Shown here: positions 1-7,768 of the stretch, in pieces | Layout of the letters: each line of letters starts with the position of its first letter | Position numbering within the stretch: the first letter of the stretch is position 1 | Origin: JANRKF01 sp964518725 | GTDB lineage: Bacteria; Pseudomonadota; Alphaproteobacteria; Rickettsiales; SXRF01 | DNA: 64,000 bases | Assembly (NCBI GenBank): GCA_964518725.1 | Contig: CAZFKP010000002.1 | Span: 1 to 64,000, forward strand | Direction of reading: 5' to 3' | The notes under the pieces: model-generated | Told to the model about the DNA's origin: nothing | Seen by the model: only the letters and a program-made list of their open reading frames with translations | Databases searched by the model: none | Position numbers and translations under genes: made by a program

Positions 1-1467
1 TATAGCCAGACAGATACGGAAGTGGTGCCAGTGCTCATCACCGACCTGCTGGCGCAGGGGAAATCACCACGCGAAGCGGTGGCGGCGGCGCTTGCGCGGC
101 TGCATGGCGCGTATGCGCTGGCGATTGTTTTCGTCGATGCGCCGGATACGGTATTTGCCGCACGGCTGGGGCCGCCGCTGGCGGTGGGCTATGGCGACGG
201 CGAGAATTATATCGGGTCGGATGCGGTGGCACTCTCCTCGCTCACCTCGCGGGTCAGCTATCTTGAAGATGGCGATTGGGTGGAGCTGACGAAAGATAAA
301 ATCATTGTTCGTGACACGAATGGTCGGGAAGTCGTGCGTGATATCACGACGCCGCTTGCCGGCACGGGTGCGATTCAGCGCGGGAATTACCAGCATTACA
401 TGCAGAAAGAGATTTTTGAGCAGCCTGCCGTGGTGGCGGAAACCGTCAAAATCTATTGCGATCCGCTGCAGCATACAACCTCGTTGCCACCGCTTGGTTT
501 CTCGTTAGCCGATATCAAGCGCGTACAGCTTGTGGCCTGCGGCACATCGTTTTACGCAGCGAACATTGCTAAATACTGGCTGGAGGAAATTGCGCGCCTT
601 CCCACCGAGGTGGATATCGCTTCGGAATACCGCTACCGCCATCCTATTCTCGATAAAGATACGCTCACGATTCTGATTTCGCAGTCAGGTGAAACGGCGG
701 ATACGCTGGCGGTGTTGCGCCACGTGAAGCCGGTTGCGCCCGTGCTTGCGATTGTGAATGTGCAACAAAGCTCGATTGCGCGTGAGGCTGGTTCGGTGTT
801 GTATACCTACGCCGGCCCTGAGATTGGCGTGGCTTCCACCAAGGCATTCACGACGCAGCTTTCGGTGCTTGCGAGCCTGACGATTGCCTTCGCCGAGGCA
901 CGCGGCACGGTGAAGGCGGATGAGTGCAAGCGCCTTTGCCATGTGCTGACGGAAGCCCCGGCGTTGATTACGCAGGCATTGGCGCTGGATGATATGACGC
1001 AGGCGCTCGCCGCCAATATCCGGCATGCGACCGACATGCTGTATATTGGCCGTGGCACGAGCTTCGCGGTGGCGATGGAGGGCGCGCTCAAAATGAAAGA
1101 AATATCCTACATCCATGCCGAGGCCTATGCGGCGGGTGAGCTGAAGCACGGGCCGATTGCGCTGATTGACGAAAAGGTTCCGGTGGTGGTGGTGGCGCCC
1201 TCCGACCGGCTGTTCGAAAAAACCATTTCCAACCTGCAGGAAGCGGCAGCGCGCGGTGGGAAGATTATCCTGATTAGTGACGCCAAGGGGGTGGAGAAAG
1301 CGGGGGGGATTGTCTCGGCTTGTATCACCATGCCGGACTGCGACGCCTTCATTACGCCGATTATCTACACGATCCCGATTCAGCTGCTCGCCTACCATAC
1401 TGCGGTGCTCAAGGGCACAGACGTCGACCAGCCTAGGAATCTGGCGAAATCGGTGACGGTTGAATAG
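1..1467 (+). CDS. glmS: Glutamine--fructose-6-phosphate aminotransferase (isomerizing), 5'-truncated by window edge
   Basis: Makes glucosamine-6-phosphate from fructose-6-phosphate and glutamine, the first step towards UDP-GlcNAc for peptidoglycan and LPS. The frame is open from base 1, so the start and the N-terminal part of the glutaminase domain, with its catalytic Cys, lie outside the window. 488 residues remain: the end of the class II amidotransferase domain (SQTDTEVVP early on), then two SIS domains. SIS1 carries ACGTSFYA and SQSGETADT; SIS2 carries GRGTSFAVAMEGALKMKE and GELKHGPIALI. The C-terminus DVDQPRNLAKSVTVE is the invariant GlmS tail. A convergent lipoprotein gene ends 12 bases downstream. 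Identification is secure. Confidence 0.97.
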   Translation, partial: YSQTDTEVVPVLITDLLAQGKSPREAVAAALARLHGAYALAIVFVDAPDTVFAARLGPPLAVGYGDGENYIGSDAVALSSLTSRVSYLEDGDWVELTKDKIIVRDTNGREVVRDITTPLAGTGAIQRGNYQHYMQKEIFEQPAVVAETVKIYCDPLQHTTSLPPLGFSLADIKRVQLVACGTSFYAANIAKYWLEEIARLPTEVDIASEYRYRHPILDKDTLTILISQSGETADTLAVLRHVKPVAPVLAIVNVQQSSIAREAGSVLYTYAGPEIGVASTKAFTTQLSVLASLTIAFAEARGTVKADECKRLCHVLTEAPALITQALALDDMTQALAANIRHATDMLYIGRGTSFAVAMEGALKMKEISYIHAEAYAAGELKHGPIALIDEKVPVVVVAPSDRLFEKTISNLQEAAARGGKIILISDAKGVEKAGGIVSACITMPDCDAFITPIIYTIPIQLLAYHTAVLKGTDVDQPRNLAKSVTVE

Positions 1468-1479
1468 CCGCGTAAACGA

Positions 1480-2226
1480 TTAGCGGACGAACAGTTGGAT
1501 TTCCTGGCTGCGGATGCGGAGTGTTTGCTCGGCCATGCGGATGCGTGCGGCCGGAACGCCGAGCTGCTGCAAGCGAATGACCACGTTCCTCAGGTTATCC
1601 TGAGCGCGGCTTTTGAGCTTTTGCTGTTGATCCGGCGGCAGGACGCTTAAATCCGGCACGGTGGACAGCACGTCATACACCACGCCCGGTTTAGCCTTTT
1701 CTGCCTGCTGCACGGCGCCGGTCAGCGCATCGTCATAATACACATGCGGCTGGTTGAAGCGGATGGTCAGGAAAGCGTTGCTCAGGCTGGTGCTTGGCAC
1801 GATTGCTGGGGCTTCCGCAACCGGTGCTGGCGCTGGTTGTTCCTGTATTGCGGCAGGAGCCGCTTGCGGTGTTTCCGTTACTGCCGGTTGGCTTGTGGCA
1901 ACCGGGGTTTCCGCCGCGGCGGTGGTTTCAGGCGGCGTTGCCATGGCGGTTGCTTGTGGCGATTCTATTGGCTTATCGCTCATCGAACCGAGTTCAACAG
2001 CCGGCTCGACAGGCTGGGTGTTTAAATCATCGGCTTTTACATCCTGCACAGGGGCGGCGGCCGGGGATTTCACACCCATTTTCGGGGTGCTTGCCGTATC
2101 GCTGCCGAACATGCCATCATAGGCACTGTCGTAGGTGTTTTCCAGCGTTGAGCACCCGGAAACTGCGCTAAGCGCAAGGATCAGGGCGGATGTGCTGAGA
2201 AAGTGTGAAAAGCGAATCGACTGCAT
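1480..2226 (-). CDS. Predicted outer-membrane lipoprotein, function unknown
   Basis: 248 residues. The N-terminus has a signal peptide ending in lipobox VSGC with Cys25 as the lipidation site, so the protein should be anchored in a membrane facing the periplasm. Residues about 60-145 are a low-complexity Ala/Pro/Thr/Glu linker; residues about 150-248 form a compact domain starting IRFNQPHVYYDDAL and ending in QEIQLFVR. That tail recalls alphaproteobacterial periplasmic domains with an OmpA/Pal-like size, but I do not see the peptidoglycan-binding signature, so no function is given. A strong Shine-Dalgarno (GGAGGA) precedes the ATG. Convergent with glmS. Confidence 0.8.
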   Translation of the reverse strand: MQSIRFSHFLSTSALILALSAVSGCSTLENTYDSAYDGMFGSDTASTPKMGVKSPAAAPVQDVKADDLNTQPVEPAVELGSMSDKPIESPQATAMATPPETTAAAETPVATSQPAVTETPQAAPAAIQEQPAPAPVAEAPAIVPSTSLSNAFLTIRFNQPHVYYDDALTGAVQQAEKAKPGVVYDVLSTVPDLSVLPPDQQQKLKSRAQDNLRNVVIRLQQLGVPAARIRMAEQTLRIRSQEIQLFVR

Positions 2227-2308
2227 GGGAAGTCCTCCAAATTTTTAACGCCAGCGACCCTAAGCGATAGTTTGTCAATCGTCAATGGTTTAGACAGCCA
2301 TTTTATCC

Positions 2309-2336
2309 TTGTTTTATCAAAAAACTTTGTTAGTTT
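2309..2336 (+). promoter_or_regulatory. Probable promoter of tRNA-Arg
   Basis: TTGTTT (2309-2314) and TAGTTT (2331-2336) are 16 bases apart, about 24 bases before the tRNA. The -10 and the following CCGCTTCC are nearly identical to those of the tRNA-Ala promoter at 7769-7796 (TAGTTTCCG then GCTTCC), which supports both calls. The GC-rich stretch after the -10 is typical of stringently controlled stable-RNA promoters. Confidence 0.5.
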
Positions 2337-2359
2337 CCGCTTCCCTTGGATTTACCTAT

Positions 2360-2436
2360 GCACCCGTAGCTCAGCTGGATAGAGCATTTGACTACGAATC
2401 AAAAGGTCGGGCGTTCGAATCGCTCCGGGTGCGCCA
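2360..2436 (+). tRNA. tRNA-Arg (anticodon ACG)
   Basis: Complete 77-nt cloverleaf with encoded CCA. Acceptor GCACCCG pairs with CGGGTGC; anticodon stem TTTGA/TCAAA encloses loop CTACGAA with anticodon ACG at 2394-2396; the T-arm carries GTTCGAAT. The last 19 bases are repeated with one mismatch at 2574-2592, marking an integration site (see cassette at 2437-2592). Confidence 0.97.
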
Positions 2437-2473
2437 CAAGCAAAAAGCCCCGCTCTGGGGATTTTTGCTTGTG
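2435..2473 (+). terminator. Hairpin terminator after tRNA-Arg
   Basis: Two 17-base arms (2435-2451 and 2457-2473) pair at 16 of 17 positions around loop GCTCT. The base half is A-rich on the left and T-rich on the right, as in a bidirectional intrinsic terminator. The left arm begins inside the tRNA CCA end. Confidence 0.6.
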
Positions 2474-2592
2474 GCAGATTACCAGGGGATGAGAACGCGG
2501 CGTTTGAAATTTTTTTAGTAGAAAAAATTGACGGCGGAGCCGCCCGCAGGGCGAGGGTCAGTAGACCCGAGTCAATCGCTTCGGGTGCGCCA
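2437..2592 (+). mobile_element. Remnant or miniature tRNA-Arg-integrated cassette
   Basis: The segment between the tRNA-Arg 3' end and a second copy of that 3' end (2574-2592; 18 of 19 bases match 2418-2436). It holds no gene, only the hairpin at 2435-2473 and, at its distal end, a 26-nt block (2530-2555) that matches 22 of 26 bases with the distal end of the tRNA-Ala cassette (complement of 6499-6524). After the block both copies have a stem-loop, then CGAGTC or CGAATC, then the tRNA end copy. The shared architecture indicates two inserts of one family; this one looks like an internally deleted copy. Confidence 0.55.
2530..2592 (+). repeat. Cassette distal end plus tRNA-Arg 3'-end copy (att-like)
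   Basis: Contains GACGGC..AGCCGCCCG..AGGG..GAG at 2530-2555, a GGGTC/GACCC stem-loop with loop AGTA, then the 19-nt copy of the tRNA-Arg 3' end with CCA at 2574-2592. The homologous block lies on the minus strand at 6457-6524. Confidence 0.65.
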
Positions 2593-2602
2593 TACCAATT
2601 AT

Positions 2603-3025
2603 TCAGCCAGTAATCGCCCGACGTGCCAGTTCGCTGGAGCTGTTGCTTTTTTCACCGCCGATATTCCATAACATGCTGATGCCGAGCGCGTTACAGCATT
2701 CGATTTCCGGCGTGTTGAGTGGTTTACGGTCGCCGCCATTGGCAAAATAGCGTGGCCGCAGGCGGGTGAGGGCTTCGCAGACCGTGCCATCGGCATCATC
2801 AACGGTGATGACGTCATGCACGCATTTTAGCTCGCGGATCAGGTCGGCACGTTCTTCCCAGACCATCATGTGAAAACCTTTTTTGCGGGTGAGCCATGCG
2901 TCGGAATTGAGGATAACGATCAGTTTGCCGTGAGTGGCTGCTTCGCGGAACAGGCTCAGATGCCCACCGTGGAGCGGATCGAAGCCGCCGGAGACGCAGA
3001 CGATATCGGAGGTGGGGTGTAGCAT
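2603..3025 (-). CDS. Cytidylyltransferase-fold nucleotidyltransferase (RfaE2/TagD-like)
   Basis: 140 residues, the size of a single nucleotidyltransferase domain. The N-terminus VSGGFDPLHGGHLSLFREA contains the HxGH nucleotide-binding motif (HGGH), and NSSSELARR near the C-terminus matches the second family signature (ISSTxxR-like). By family it transfers NMP to a sugar- or polyol-phosphate, as in heptose-1-phosphate adenylyltransferase or glycerol-3-phosphate cytidylyltransferase. No sugar kinase domain is fused and no heptose or teichoic acid genes are adjacent, so the substrate is undetermined. Convergent with the tRNA-Arg cassette, 10 bases from its end. Confidence 0.8.
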   Translation of the reverse strand: MLHPTSDIVCVSGGFDPLHGGHLSLFREAATHGKLIVILNSDAWLTRKKGFHMMVWEERADLIRELKCVHDVITVDDADGTVCEALTRLRPRYFANGGDRKPLNTPEIECCNALGISMLWNIGGEKSNSSSELARRAITG

Positions 3026-3100
3026 TGGGTTTTGTCAACTTGCATGAGGCGATGTGGCGTGTTATTTAGCAGCATCCTGATGTTTTTCAACGAGAGAGTT

Positions 3101-3619
3101 ATGCATAAAGAACGCCTGTTATTGATCGTTGCCCTTATTATCCTGGCGGCTGCCGCCCGTTTGCTGCCGCATCCAGCGAATGTAACCCCGGTAGCCGCAA
3201 TTGCGCTCTTTTCCGGCGCGTTCCTCGCAAACCGTTCTCTGGCCTACATTGTGCCGCTGGCGGCGATGCTGGCGAGCGACATGGTCATCGGGTTGCATTC
3301 CACGATGCTGTTTGTTTATGTGGGGATGCTGATGACAGTCATGCTTGGGCAGGCGCTGCGCCAGCGTATCCGCCCGCTACCGGTTGCGGCGGCGACCCTC
3401 GCCAGTTCGATCATCTTCTTTGTGTTGACCAATTTTGGTACGTGGCTTGTCGGCGGGTTGTATCCGGCGACGATTGATGGGCTTGCAGCCTGCTTCGTGG
3501 CGGCGATTCCGTTTTTTACCAATTCCCTGCTTGGAGATATGGGGTTTGCCGCACTGCTGTTCGGCGTGTTCTATGCAGCAGAACGTAGCTTTCCATTGCT
3601 CAGGCCTGCGGCCGCCTGA
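3101..3619 (+). CDS. DUF6580-like integral membrane protein
   Basis: 172 residues, almost wholly hydrophobic with about five membrane helices. The opening (RLLPHPANVTPVAAIALFSGAF) and the ASDMVIG segment match the DUF6580 family as I know it; function unknown. An earlier in-frame start exists at 3032, but the ATG at 3101 is preceded by GAGAG and matches the family start, so it was preferred. Its 3' end overlaps the convergent flippase-like gene by 20 bases. Confidence 0.75.
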   Translation: MHKERLLLIVALIILAAAARLLPHPANVTPVAAIALFSGAFLANRSLAYIVPLAAMLASDMVIGLHSTMLFVYVGMLMTVMLGQALRQRIRPLPVAAATLASSIIFFVLTNFGTWLVGGLYPATIDGLAACFVAAIPFFTNSLLGDMGFAALLFGVFYAAERSFPLLRPAAA

Positions 3620-4544
3620 CGTAACACCACGCGCCCGGCAAGCTGGCGATGGTGGCCAGCACGCCCATCTGCACCGAAATCACAAGTGCAATTTCTTTAG
3701 GCACCCCTGCCAATCCGAGGAATGCCACCATGCTCACTTCGCGCATGCCCCAGCCGCCGACCGAGATTGGTAGCATCATCAGCAATAACACCGGCGGCAC
3801 CAGCACCAGGCTGTCAATCACGGTGAGGCCGGCATCGAGGTTCATCCCTAGTATGTAAATACCGAGGCAGAAACAGCCATGCGCCAATGCGGCCTGCAGG
3901 GTCAGGAGGATAAAATCGCGTGGTGAGAAGGCGATACGGCGGAAGCTTTCCAGTATGTGCAGCGCGTGGCGGATGCCGTGGCGGTTGGCATGGGGCGCAA
4001 GCCATGACGGCAATTTGCCAAGTAGTGCAAATCCGGCAATGGCAGCGGCAATGCTGGCCGCGATCAATCCGCCCACCGGCAGCGATGGTATCAGCGTGCC
4101 AAGCCATGGCAATGAGGCGATGACCATCACCACAATGCCGATGACCGCAAGCAGCCGGTCGATGATGACGCTGTGGAAGCAGGTTGTCAGCGGCAGGTGA
4201 TCGCTTTTCAGCAGCATGGCGCGCACCACGTCTCCGCCGATGGTGCCGGGCAGGCAGCTATTAAAGAACACACTGACGAAATTAAGGTTGGTCAGGCGTG
4301 CGTAGGGCGGTTTGTGGGTGCTGCCGGAGAGCAGAAAAAGGATGCGTTGCCAGCGCGAGGTGGAAATCAGCATTTGTACGATCATCAGGCTGATGACGGC
4401 GATGGCGACCAGCGGAGGTTGCCTGGTTGCCATGTCGATCACGGTGTCGCTGTTAATTTCGTGCAACGCGTAGATGAGTAGTGCGCCGGAGCCTATCCAT
4501 TTCAGGGAGGAAAGCAAGATGCGTCGGAGATGGGAAGGGATCAT
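3600..4544 (-). CDS. Lysylphosphatidylglycerol-synthase-type transmembrane (flippase-like) protein
   Basis: 314 residues with about eight membrane helices. The conserved segment FFNSCLPGTIGGDVVRA is the hallmark of the UPF0104/PF03706 family, which forms the membrane part of MprF and stands alone in many bacteria, usually near glycosyltransferases; transport of lipid-linked substrates is proposed. A family 2 glycosyltransferase lies 1.1 kb away (5678-6394), which fits an envelope role, but no substrate can be inferred. No catalytic LPG-synthase domain is present. Confidence 0.85.
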   Translation of the reverse strand: MIPSHLRRILLSSLKWIGSGALLIYALHEINSDTVIDMATRQPPLVAIAVISLMIVQMLISTSRWQRILFLLSGSTHKPPYARLTNLNFVSVFFNSCLPGTIGGDVVRAMLLKSDHLPLTTCFHSVIIDRLLAVIGIVVMVIASLPWLGTLIPSLPVGGLIAASIAAAIAGFALLGKLPSWLAPHANRHGIRHALHILESFRRIAFSPRDFILLTLQAALAHGCFCLGIYILGMNLDAGLTVIDSLVLVPPVLLLMMLPISVGGWGMREVSMVAFLGLAGVPKEIALVISVQMGVLATIASLPGAWCYVRRPQA

Positions 4545-4680
4545 GCAGATTCATTGCCGTATAATGGCGTTTTCGTCCAGTATTTTCATGGCCTTGCAGC
4601 CGATGCCGCAATTTGGTTGCTAGTTTGTTGAAAAAAACTATCAAGGATGGTCGTGAGCTAACGCATAAAGGAGTATGGAG

Positions 4681-5673
4681 ATGGGGTTCTGTAGATGGTG
4701 GATAGGCGCGTTGGCGGCAGTGTCATTGTCAGCACAGGCGCAGGCCGTGGAGCTGCTCAACGTATCGTATGACCCGACGCGGGAGCTGTACGAAGATTAT
4801 AACAAGCTTTTTGCCGAGCATTGGAAGCAGAAAACCGGTGAAGATGTGACGATCAAGCAATCGCACGGCGGTTCCGGCAAGCAGGCGCGTGCGGTGATTG
4901 ATGGGTTGAAGGCCGATGTGGTGACGTTGGCGCTGGCTTATGATATTGATGCCATCGCCGACAAAGCCAAATTGCTGCCCGCCGACTGGCAAAGTAAATA
5001 TCCCAATAACAGTTCGCCCTATACATCCACTATCGTGTTTCTGGTGAAAAAGGGGAACCCAAAACAGATCAAGGACTGGGGTGACCTGGTGAATGAGGGG
5101 GTGCAGGTGATTACGCCGAACCCGAAAACTTCCGGCGGTGCGCGCTGGAATTATATGGCGGCGTATGGCTATGCCTTAAAACATCACGGTAATGAGGAGG
5201 CCAAGGCGCAGGAGTTCATGAAAAAGCTATTCGCCAATGTGCCGGTGCTGGATACGGGTGCGCGTGGTGCGACGACGACGTTCGTCCAGCGCGGGATTGG
5301 CGATGTGCTGCTGGCGTGGGAGAATGAGGCGTTCCTCGCCAAGCAGGAGTTGGGCAAGGATAAATTCGAGATTGTGGTTCCGTCGATCTCTATTCTTGCC
5401 GAACCGCCGATTGCTGTGGTGGACAAGGTGGCAGAGAAAAAAGGCACGCTTGCTGCGGCGCGTGAATATTTACATTTCTTGTACAGCAAGGAAGCACAAA
5501 AACTGGCGGGCAAGCATTATTATCGCCCGTCCGACCCTGAGGTTGCTGCAAGCTTTGCGTCTACATTCCCTGCAGTGGAGCTGCTCAAGATCAAGGAATT
5601 CGGTGGCTGGCAGGATGTTCAGAAAAAACACTTCGATGATGGCGCAATGTTCGATCAGGTGATGCGTCGGTAA
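4681..5673 (+). CDS. sbp: Sulfate (thiosulfate) ABC transporter periplasmic binding protein
   Basis: 330 residues. Signal peptide with cleavage near SAQAQA, then a type II periplasmic binding fold starting LLNVSYDPTRELYEDYN. QSHGGSGKQARAVIDGL and NPKTSGGARWNY are the typical sulfate-binding motifs of the Sbp/CysP family. AAGGAG at 4668-4673 is only one base from the ATG at 4675 but seven from the ATG at 4681, so the second ATG is chosen. The partner permease and ATPase genes (cysT, cysW, cysA) are not nearby. Ends 4 bases from the convergent glycosyltransferase. Confidence 0.92.
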   Translation: MGFCRWWIGALAAVSLSAQAQAVELLNVSYDPTRELYEDYNKLFAEHWKQKTGEDVTIKQSHGGSGKQARAVIDGLKADVVTLALAYDIDAIADKAKLLPADWQSKYPNNSSPYTSTIVFLVKKGNPKQIKDWGDLVNEGVQVITPNPKTSGGARWNYMAAYGYALKHHGNEEAKAQEFMKKLFANVPVLDTGARGATTTFVQRGIGDVLLAWENEAFLAKQELGKDKFEIVVPSISILAEPPIAVVDKVAEKKGTLAAAREYLHFLYSKEAQKLAGKHYYRPSDPEVAASFASTFPAVELLKIKEFGGWQDVQKKHFDDGAMFDQVMRR

Positions 5674-5677
5674 TGTG

Positions 5678-6394
5678 TTAGCCGCGTCCAAAGCGGATGC
5701 GGAGGATATCCATCACCAGCCTGACCAGCAGTTTTAGGCCGCGCAGGCCATTTAGGGAGCTGGTGCCGTGCATCCGCGGACGCATTTGAACACGGACTTC
5801 TTTCACGGAAAGTCCCTGGCGGAGCGCCATCGGGATCATGGCATTGTCCGGTTGGGTAGGGCGCAGCTGGTGGAGGTAATAATCGATGGCCGTGCGATCC
5901 AGCATCCGCATGCCGCTTAAGGGGTCGCAGATCCAGCGGTTGAATAAGCCGAACATCACGACGGAGATAAGCGTTCCGGCAAAGCGGCGGGGATTCTCGG
6001 CGATGGGGTGTGTCCGGCCATAATAGCGACTGCCGATCAGCAGGTTGGACGGGGCAGTTGCCAGCCTGTCGATGAGGTGTTGGATTTCTGAGGGGATGTG
6101 CTGCCCGTCGCCGTCGATCTGGAGGCAATAGTCATATCCGTGATCGCGTGCATAGGCGATGGAGGTGAGGATGGCTGCGGTAAGCCCGCGGTTGGTGTCG
6201 TGGCGGATGATGGTGGCGTAGGGCACTGCCGCCTTCGCCGTATCGTCGGTGGAGCCGTCGTCAATCACGAGCGTGTCGATGGTAAATGGCAGCCGCCTGA
6301 ATTCTTCCAGCAATGCTGCGATTGAAGCCGCCTCATTGAAGCAGGGGATGAAGGCGAGAATGGTGGCACGAGCGTGATTCAACGAATTATCCAA
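5678..6394 (-). CDS. Family 2 glycosyltransferase (dolichyl/polyprenyl-phosphate-mannose-synthase-like)
   Basis: 238 residues: a GT-A domain without C-terminal membrane helices. FIPCFNEAASI at the N-terminus, VIDDGSTDDT, and the metal-binding QIDGDGQH motif are all present; CDPLSGMRML and MRPRMHGTSS match the acceptor side of DPM-type enzymes. By family it loads a sugar from an NDP-sugar onto a polyprenyl phosphate or similar lipid at the cytoplasmic face. The flippase-like gene at 3600-4544 could be its partner; this is inference. Confidence 0.88.
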   Translation of the reverse strand: MDNSLNHARATILAFIPCFNEAASIAALLEEFRRLPFTIDTLVIDDGSTDDTAKAAVPYATIIRHDTNRGLTAAILTSIAYARDHGYDYCLQIDGDGQHIPSEIQHLIDRLATAPSNLLIGSRYYGRTHPIAENPRRFAGTLISVVMFGLFNRWICDPLSGMRMLDRTAIDYYLHQLRPTQPDNAMIPMALRQGLSVKEVRVQMRPRMHGTSSLNGLRGLKLLVRLVMDILRIRFGRG

Positions 6395-6456
6395 TAGCTG
6401 ATTTGGTGGAAATTCTAATTCGTCGCGGCTAAAACGCCAGTGCTATTGTCCGGGAA

Positions 6457-6476
6457 ATGGTGGAGCATAACGGAGT
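6457..6476 (-). repeat. att-like copy of tRNA-Ala 3' end
   Basis: Twenty bases identical to 7646-7665, covering the CCA end, the acceptor 3' strand and part of the T-stem of tRNA-Ala(GGC) on the minus strand. Beyond this the two sequences diverge. Confidence 0.85.
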
Positions 6477-6481
6477 GATTC

Positions 6482-6548
6482 GCCGGGTTTTAACCCGGCT
6501 CACCCTTCGGGCGGCTTTGCCGTCCAATTTTGTCTAAGGGCAAAATTG
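6482..6548 (-). repeat. Structured distal end of the tRNA-Ala cassette
   Basis: GCCGGGTT/AACCCGGC (6482-6499) is an 8-bp hairpin with a 2-base loop; the block complementary to 6499-6524 is shared with the tRNA-Arg cassette; CAATTTTG/CAAAATTG (6525-6532, 6541-6548) is another 8-bp inverted repeat. In this strand the block is preceded by TTAG..AAAATTG, again as in the tRNA-Arg cassette. Confidence 0.6.
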
Positions 6549-6580
6549 TCGAACCGGTACGATCCTCACCGATTTATCCT

Positions 6581-6622
6581 CACCAAACCACAACCCGCCA
6601 TGTGGCGGGTTGTGGTTTGGTG
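6581..6622. repeat. Perfect 20-bp inverted repeat
   Basis: Arms 6581-6600 and 6603-6622 are perfectly complementary around a 2-base TG loop. It lies 79 bases past the coiA-like stop codon and could end its transcription, but there is no T-run. It may equally be a cruciform recombination or replication structure of the cassette. Confidence 0.75.
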
Positions 6623-6701
6623 GTCGGTAGCGGATGGGGTGCGAACTGTTCGGACAAATTTATCGAAGCAATCCAACGTGCCAGCAAGTTGTTCGACTCC
6701 G

Positions 6702-7448
6702 TTATGGTTGGGACGGATTCGTCCATATCCAATCCGGTTTTTGCCACTTAGGCAAATCTAGCATCATTCCTTGTATAGCTTCACTTAGTTCGAGCCGCTT
6801 TATATATCTTCCTCTGGAAAAACGAATTGGCGGCAAAGGAGATGGGTAGGAATCTTTATCTTTTCCGCTTATTGCTAAACCAAAGGTAATTAGACTTTCG
6901 CAATCCGCGAGGAACATACCTGTTTCTCGGTAGTAGTCTTTGTTCTCATACGCGATAGATTTCATTAGGCGTTTACCAACAGTTTCTTCTGGTAGTAGCC
7001 AACACGCTCTAATATCTGAAAGCTGATACCGTTCAGTTCTTAGCTTGAAATCATTTAAATGTTGGGGAGACAATTGTACTTCAAAAGCAACTCGGCGTCC
7101 TGACGTTGCTTCAACTAATACGTCAGCAATCCAGTTGTCTCCTTGGGGGGTAGCGCCATCCACTTCCAAGTTTGCTTTATAACCAAGACTGCGTGCAGCA
7201 TTTACAATGTCTATCTGGAGACGAGTGTGCGCATAACTTTTGGGCTTTGGAAGAGGTAACGGATATCCGGATTTATGAGCAAAAAATCTCAACCCTCTAA
7301 TTGATACCTTAGGAATGGCAGGCCAATTTGTTTTTGGCATTACCCAAGTGCCAATTGGATCATGGCAAACAGCATTCCACTCATCGTCTGTGAGAGAAAA
7401 TGCCTCGATCTCATGCCCTGTTGTAGAATGATAAGCTAGCTGTCCCAT
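6702..7448 (-). CDS. CoiA-like putative nuclease
   Basis: 248 residues. An N-terminal section with PAIPKVSIRGLRFFAHKSG resembles the pre-nuclease region of CoiA (competence protein) relatives. The central part has AHTRLQIDIVNAARSLGY, then NWIADVLVE and RVAFEVQLSPQ, which fits a PD-(D/E)xK-type nuclease core (Asp of ADV, Glu and Gln of EVQ), and RACWLLP. CoiA acts after DNA uptake in Firmicutes; relatives in proteobacteria are uncharacterised. The gene is the only cargo of the tRNA-Ala cassette and is more AT-rich than its surroundings, so it was probably acquired. A defence or DNA-processing role is a guess. Confidence 0.72.
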   Translation of the reverse strand: MGQLAYHSTTGHEIEAFSLTDDEWNAVCHDPIGTWVMPKTNWPAIPKVSIRGLRFFAHKSGYPLPLPKPKSYAHTRLQIDIVNAARSLGYKANLEVDGATPQGDNWIADVLVEATSGRRVAFEVQLSPQHLNDFKLRTERYQLSDIRACWLLPEETVGKRLMKSIAYENKDYYRETGMFLADCESLITFGLAISGKDKDSYPSPLPPIRFSRGRYIKRLELSEAIQGMMLDLPKWQKPDWIWTNPSQP

Positions 7449-7646
7449 GGGACAATATTAGCAAATTATGCCTTTAGGAAAAGCATTCTAATCGAACTTC
7501 CCGCACGTGGCTATGGCCGCCAATTCCGACTTAAAATTGATAAACGCAGTCCTCTTTGGTCACACCGCAGCATGGCTGAAATCGAACTCCCGCAGGCTGG
7601 CGCTGGGAGTGAGGCTCGGCGGGGTTGGAGGGTGTCTTGTAAGTTA

Positions 7647-7722
7647 TGGTGGAGCATAACGGAGTCGAACCGTTGACCTCTTCCATGCCATGGAAGCGCT
7701 CTACCAGCTGAGCTAATGCCCC
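7647..7722 (-). tRNA. tRNA-Ala (anticodon GGC)
   Basis: Complete 76-nt cloverleaf with encoded CCA on the minus strand. Acceptor GGGGCAT pairs with ATGCTCC; anticodon stem CTTCC/GGAAG encloses ATGGCAT with GGC as anticodon; D-arm AGCTCAGCTGGTAGAGC and T-arm GGTTCGACTCC are canonical. Its 3' end is duplicated at 6457-6476. Confidence 0.97.
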
Positions 7723-7768
7723 ATTCGGGTTGCAGGTGTCGGAAGACAGATGCCAGAAAGGAAGCCGG

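Larger units (their letters stand above)
6457..7646 (-). mobile_element. tRNA-Ala-integrated cassette carrying a CoiA-like gene
   Basis: A 1.2 kb insert bounded on one side by tRNA-Ala(GGC) (7647-7722, minus strand) and on the other by a perfect 20-base copy of the tRNA 3' end (6457-6476 = 7646-7665). In the tRNA's direction the order is tRNA, 198 bases, coiA-like gene, hairpins, the conserved 26-nt block (complement of 6499-6524), a stem-loop, then the tRNA-end copy. The interior is visibly more AT-rich than its neighbours. No integrase is present. This is the layout left by a tyrosine recombinase using a tRNA 3' end as attB. Confidence 0.75.

Noticed and set aside
1..21. Broken glmS
   Set aside because: The missing N-terminus is due to the window edge; the frame is open from base 1.
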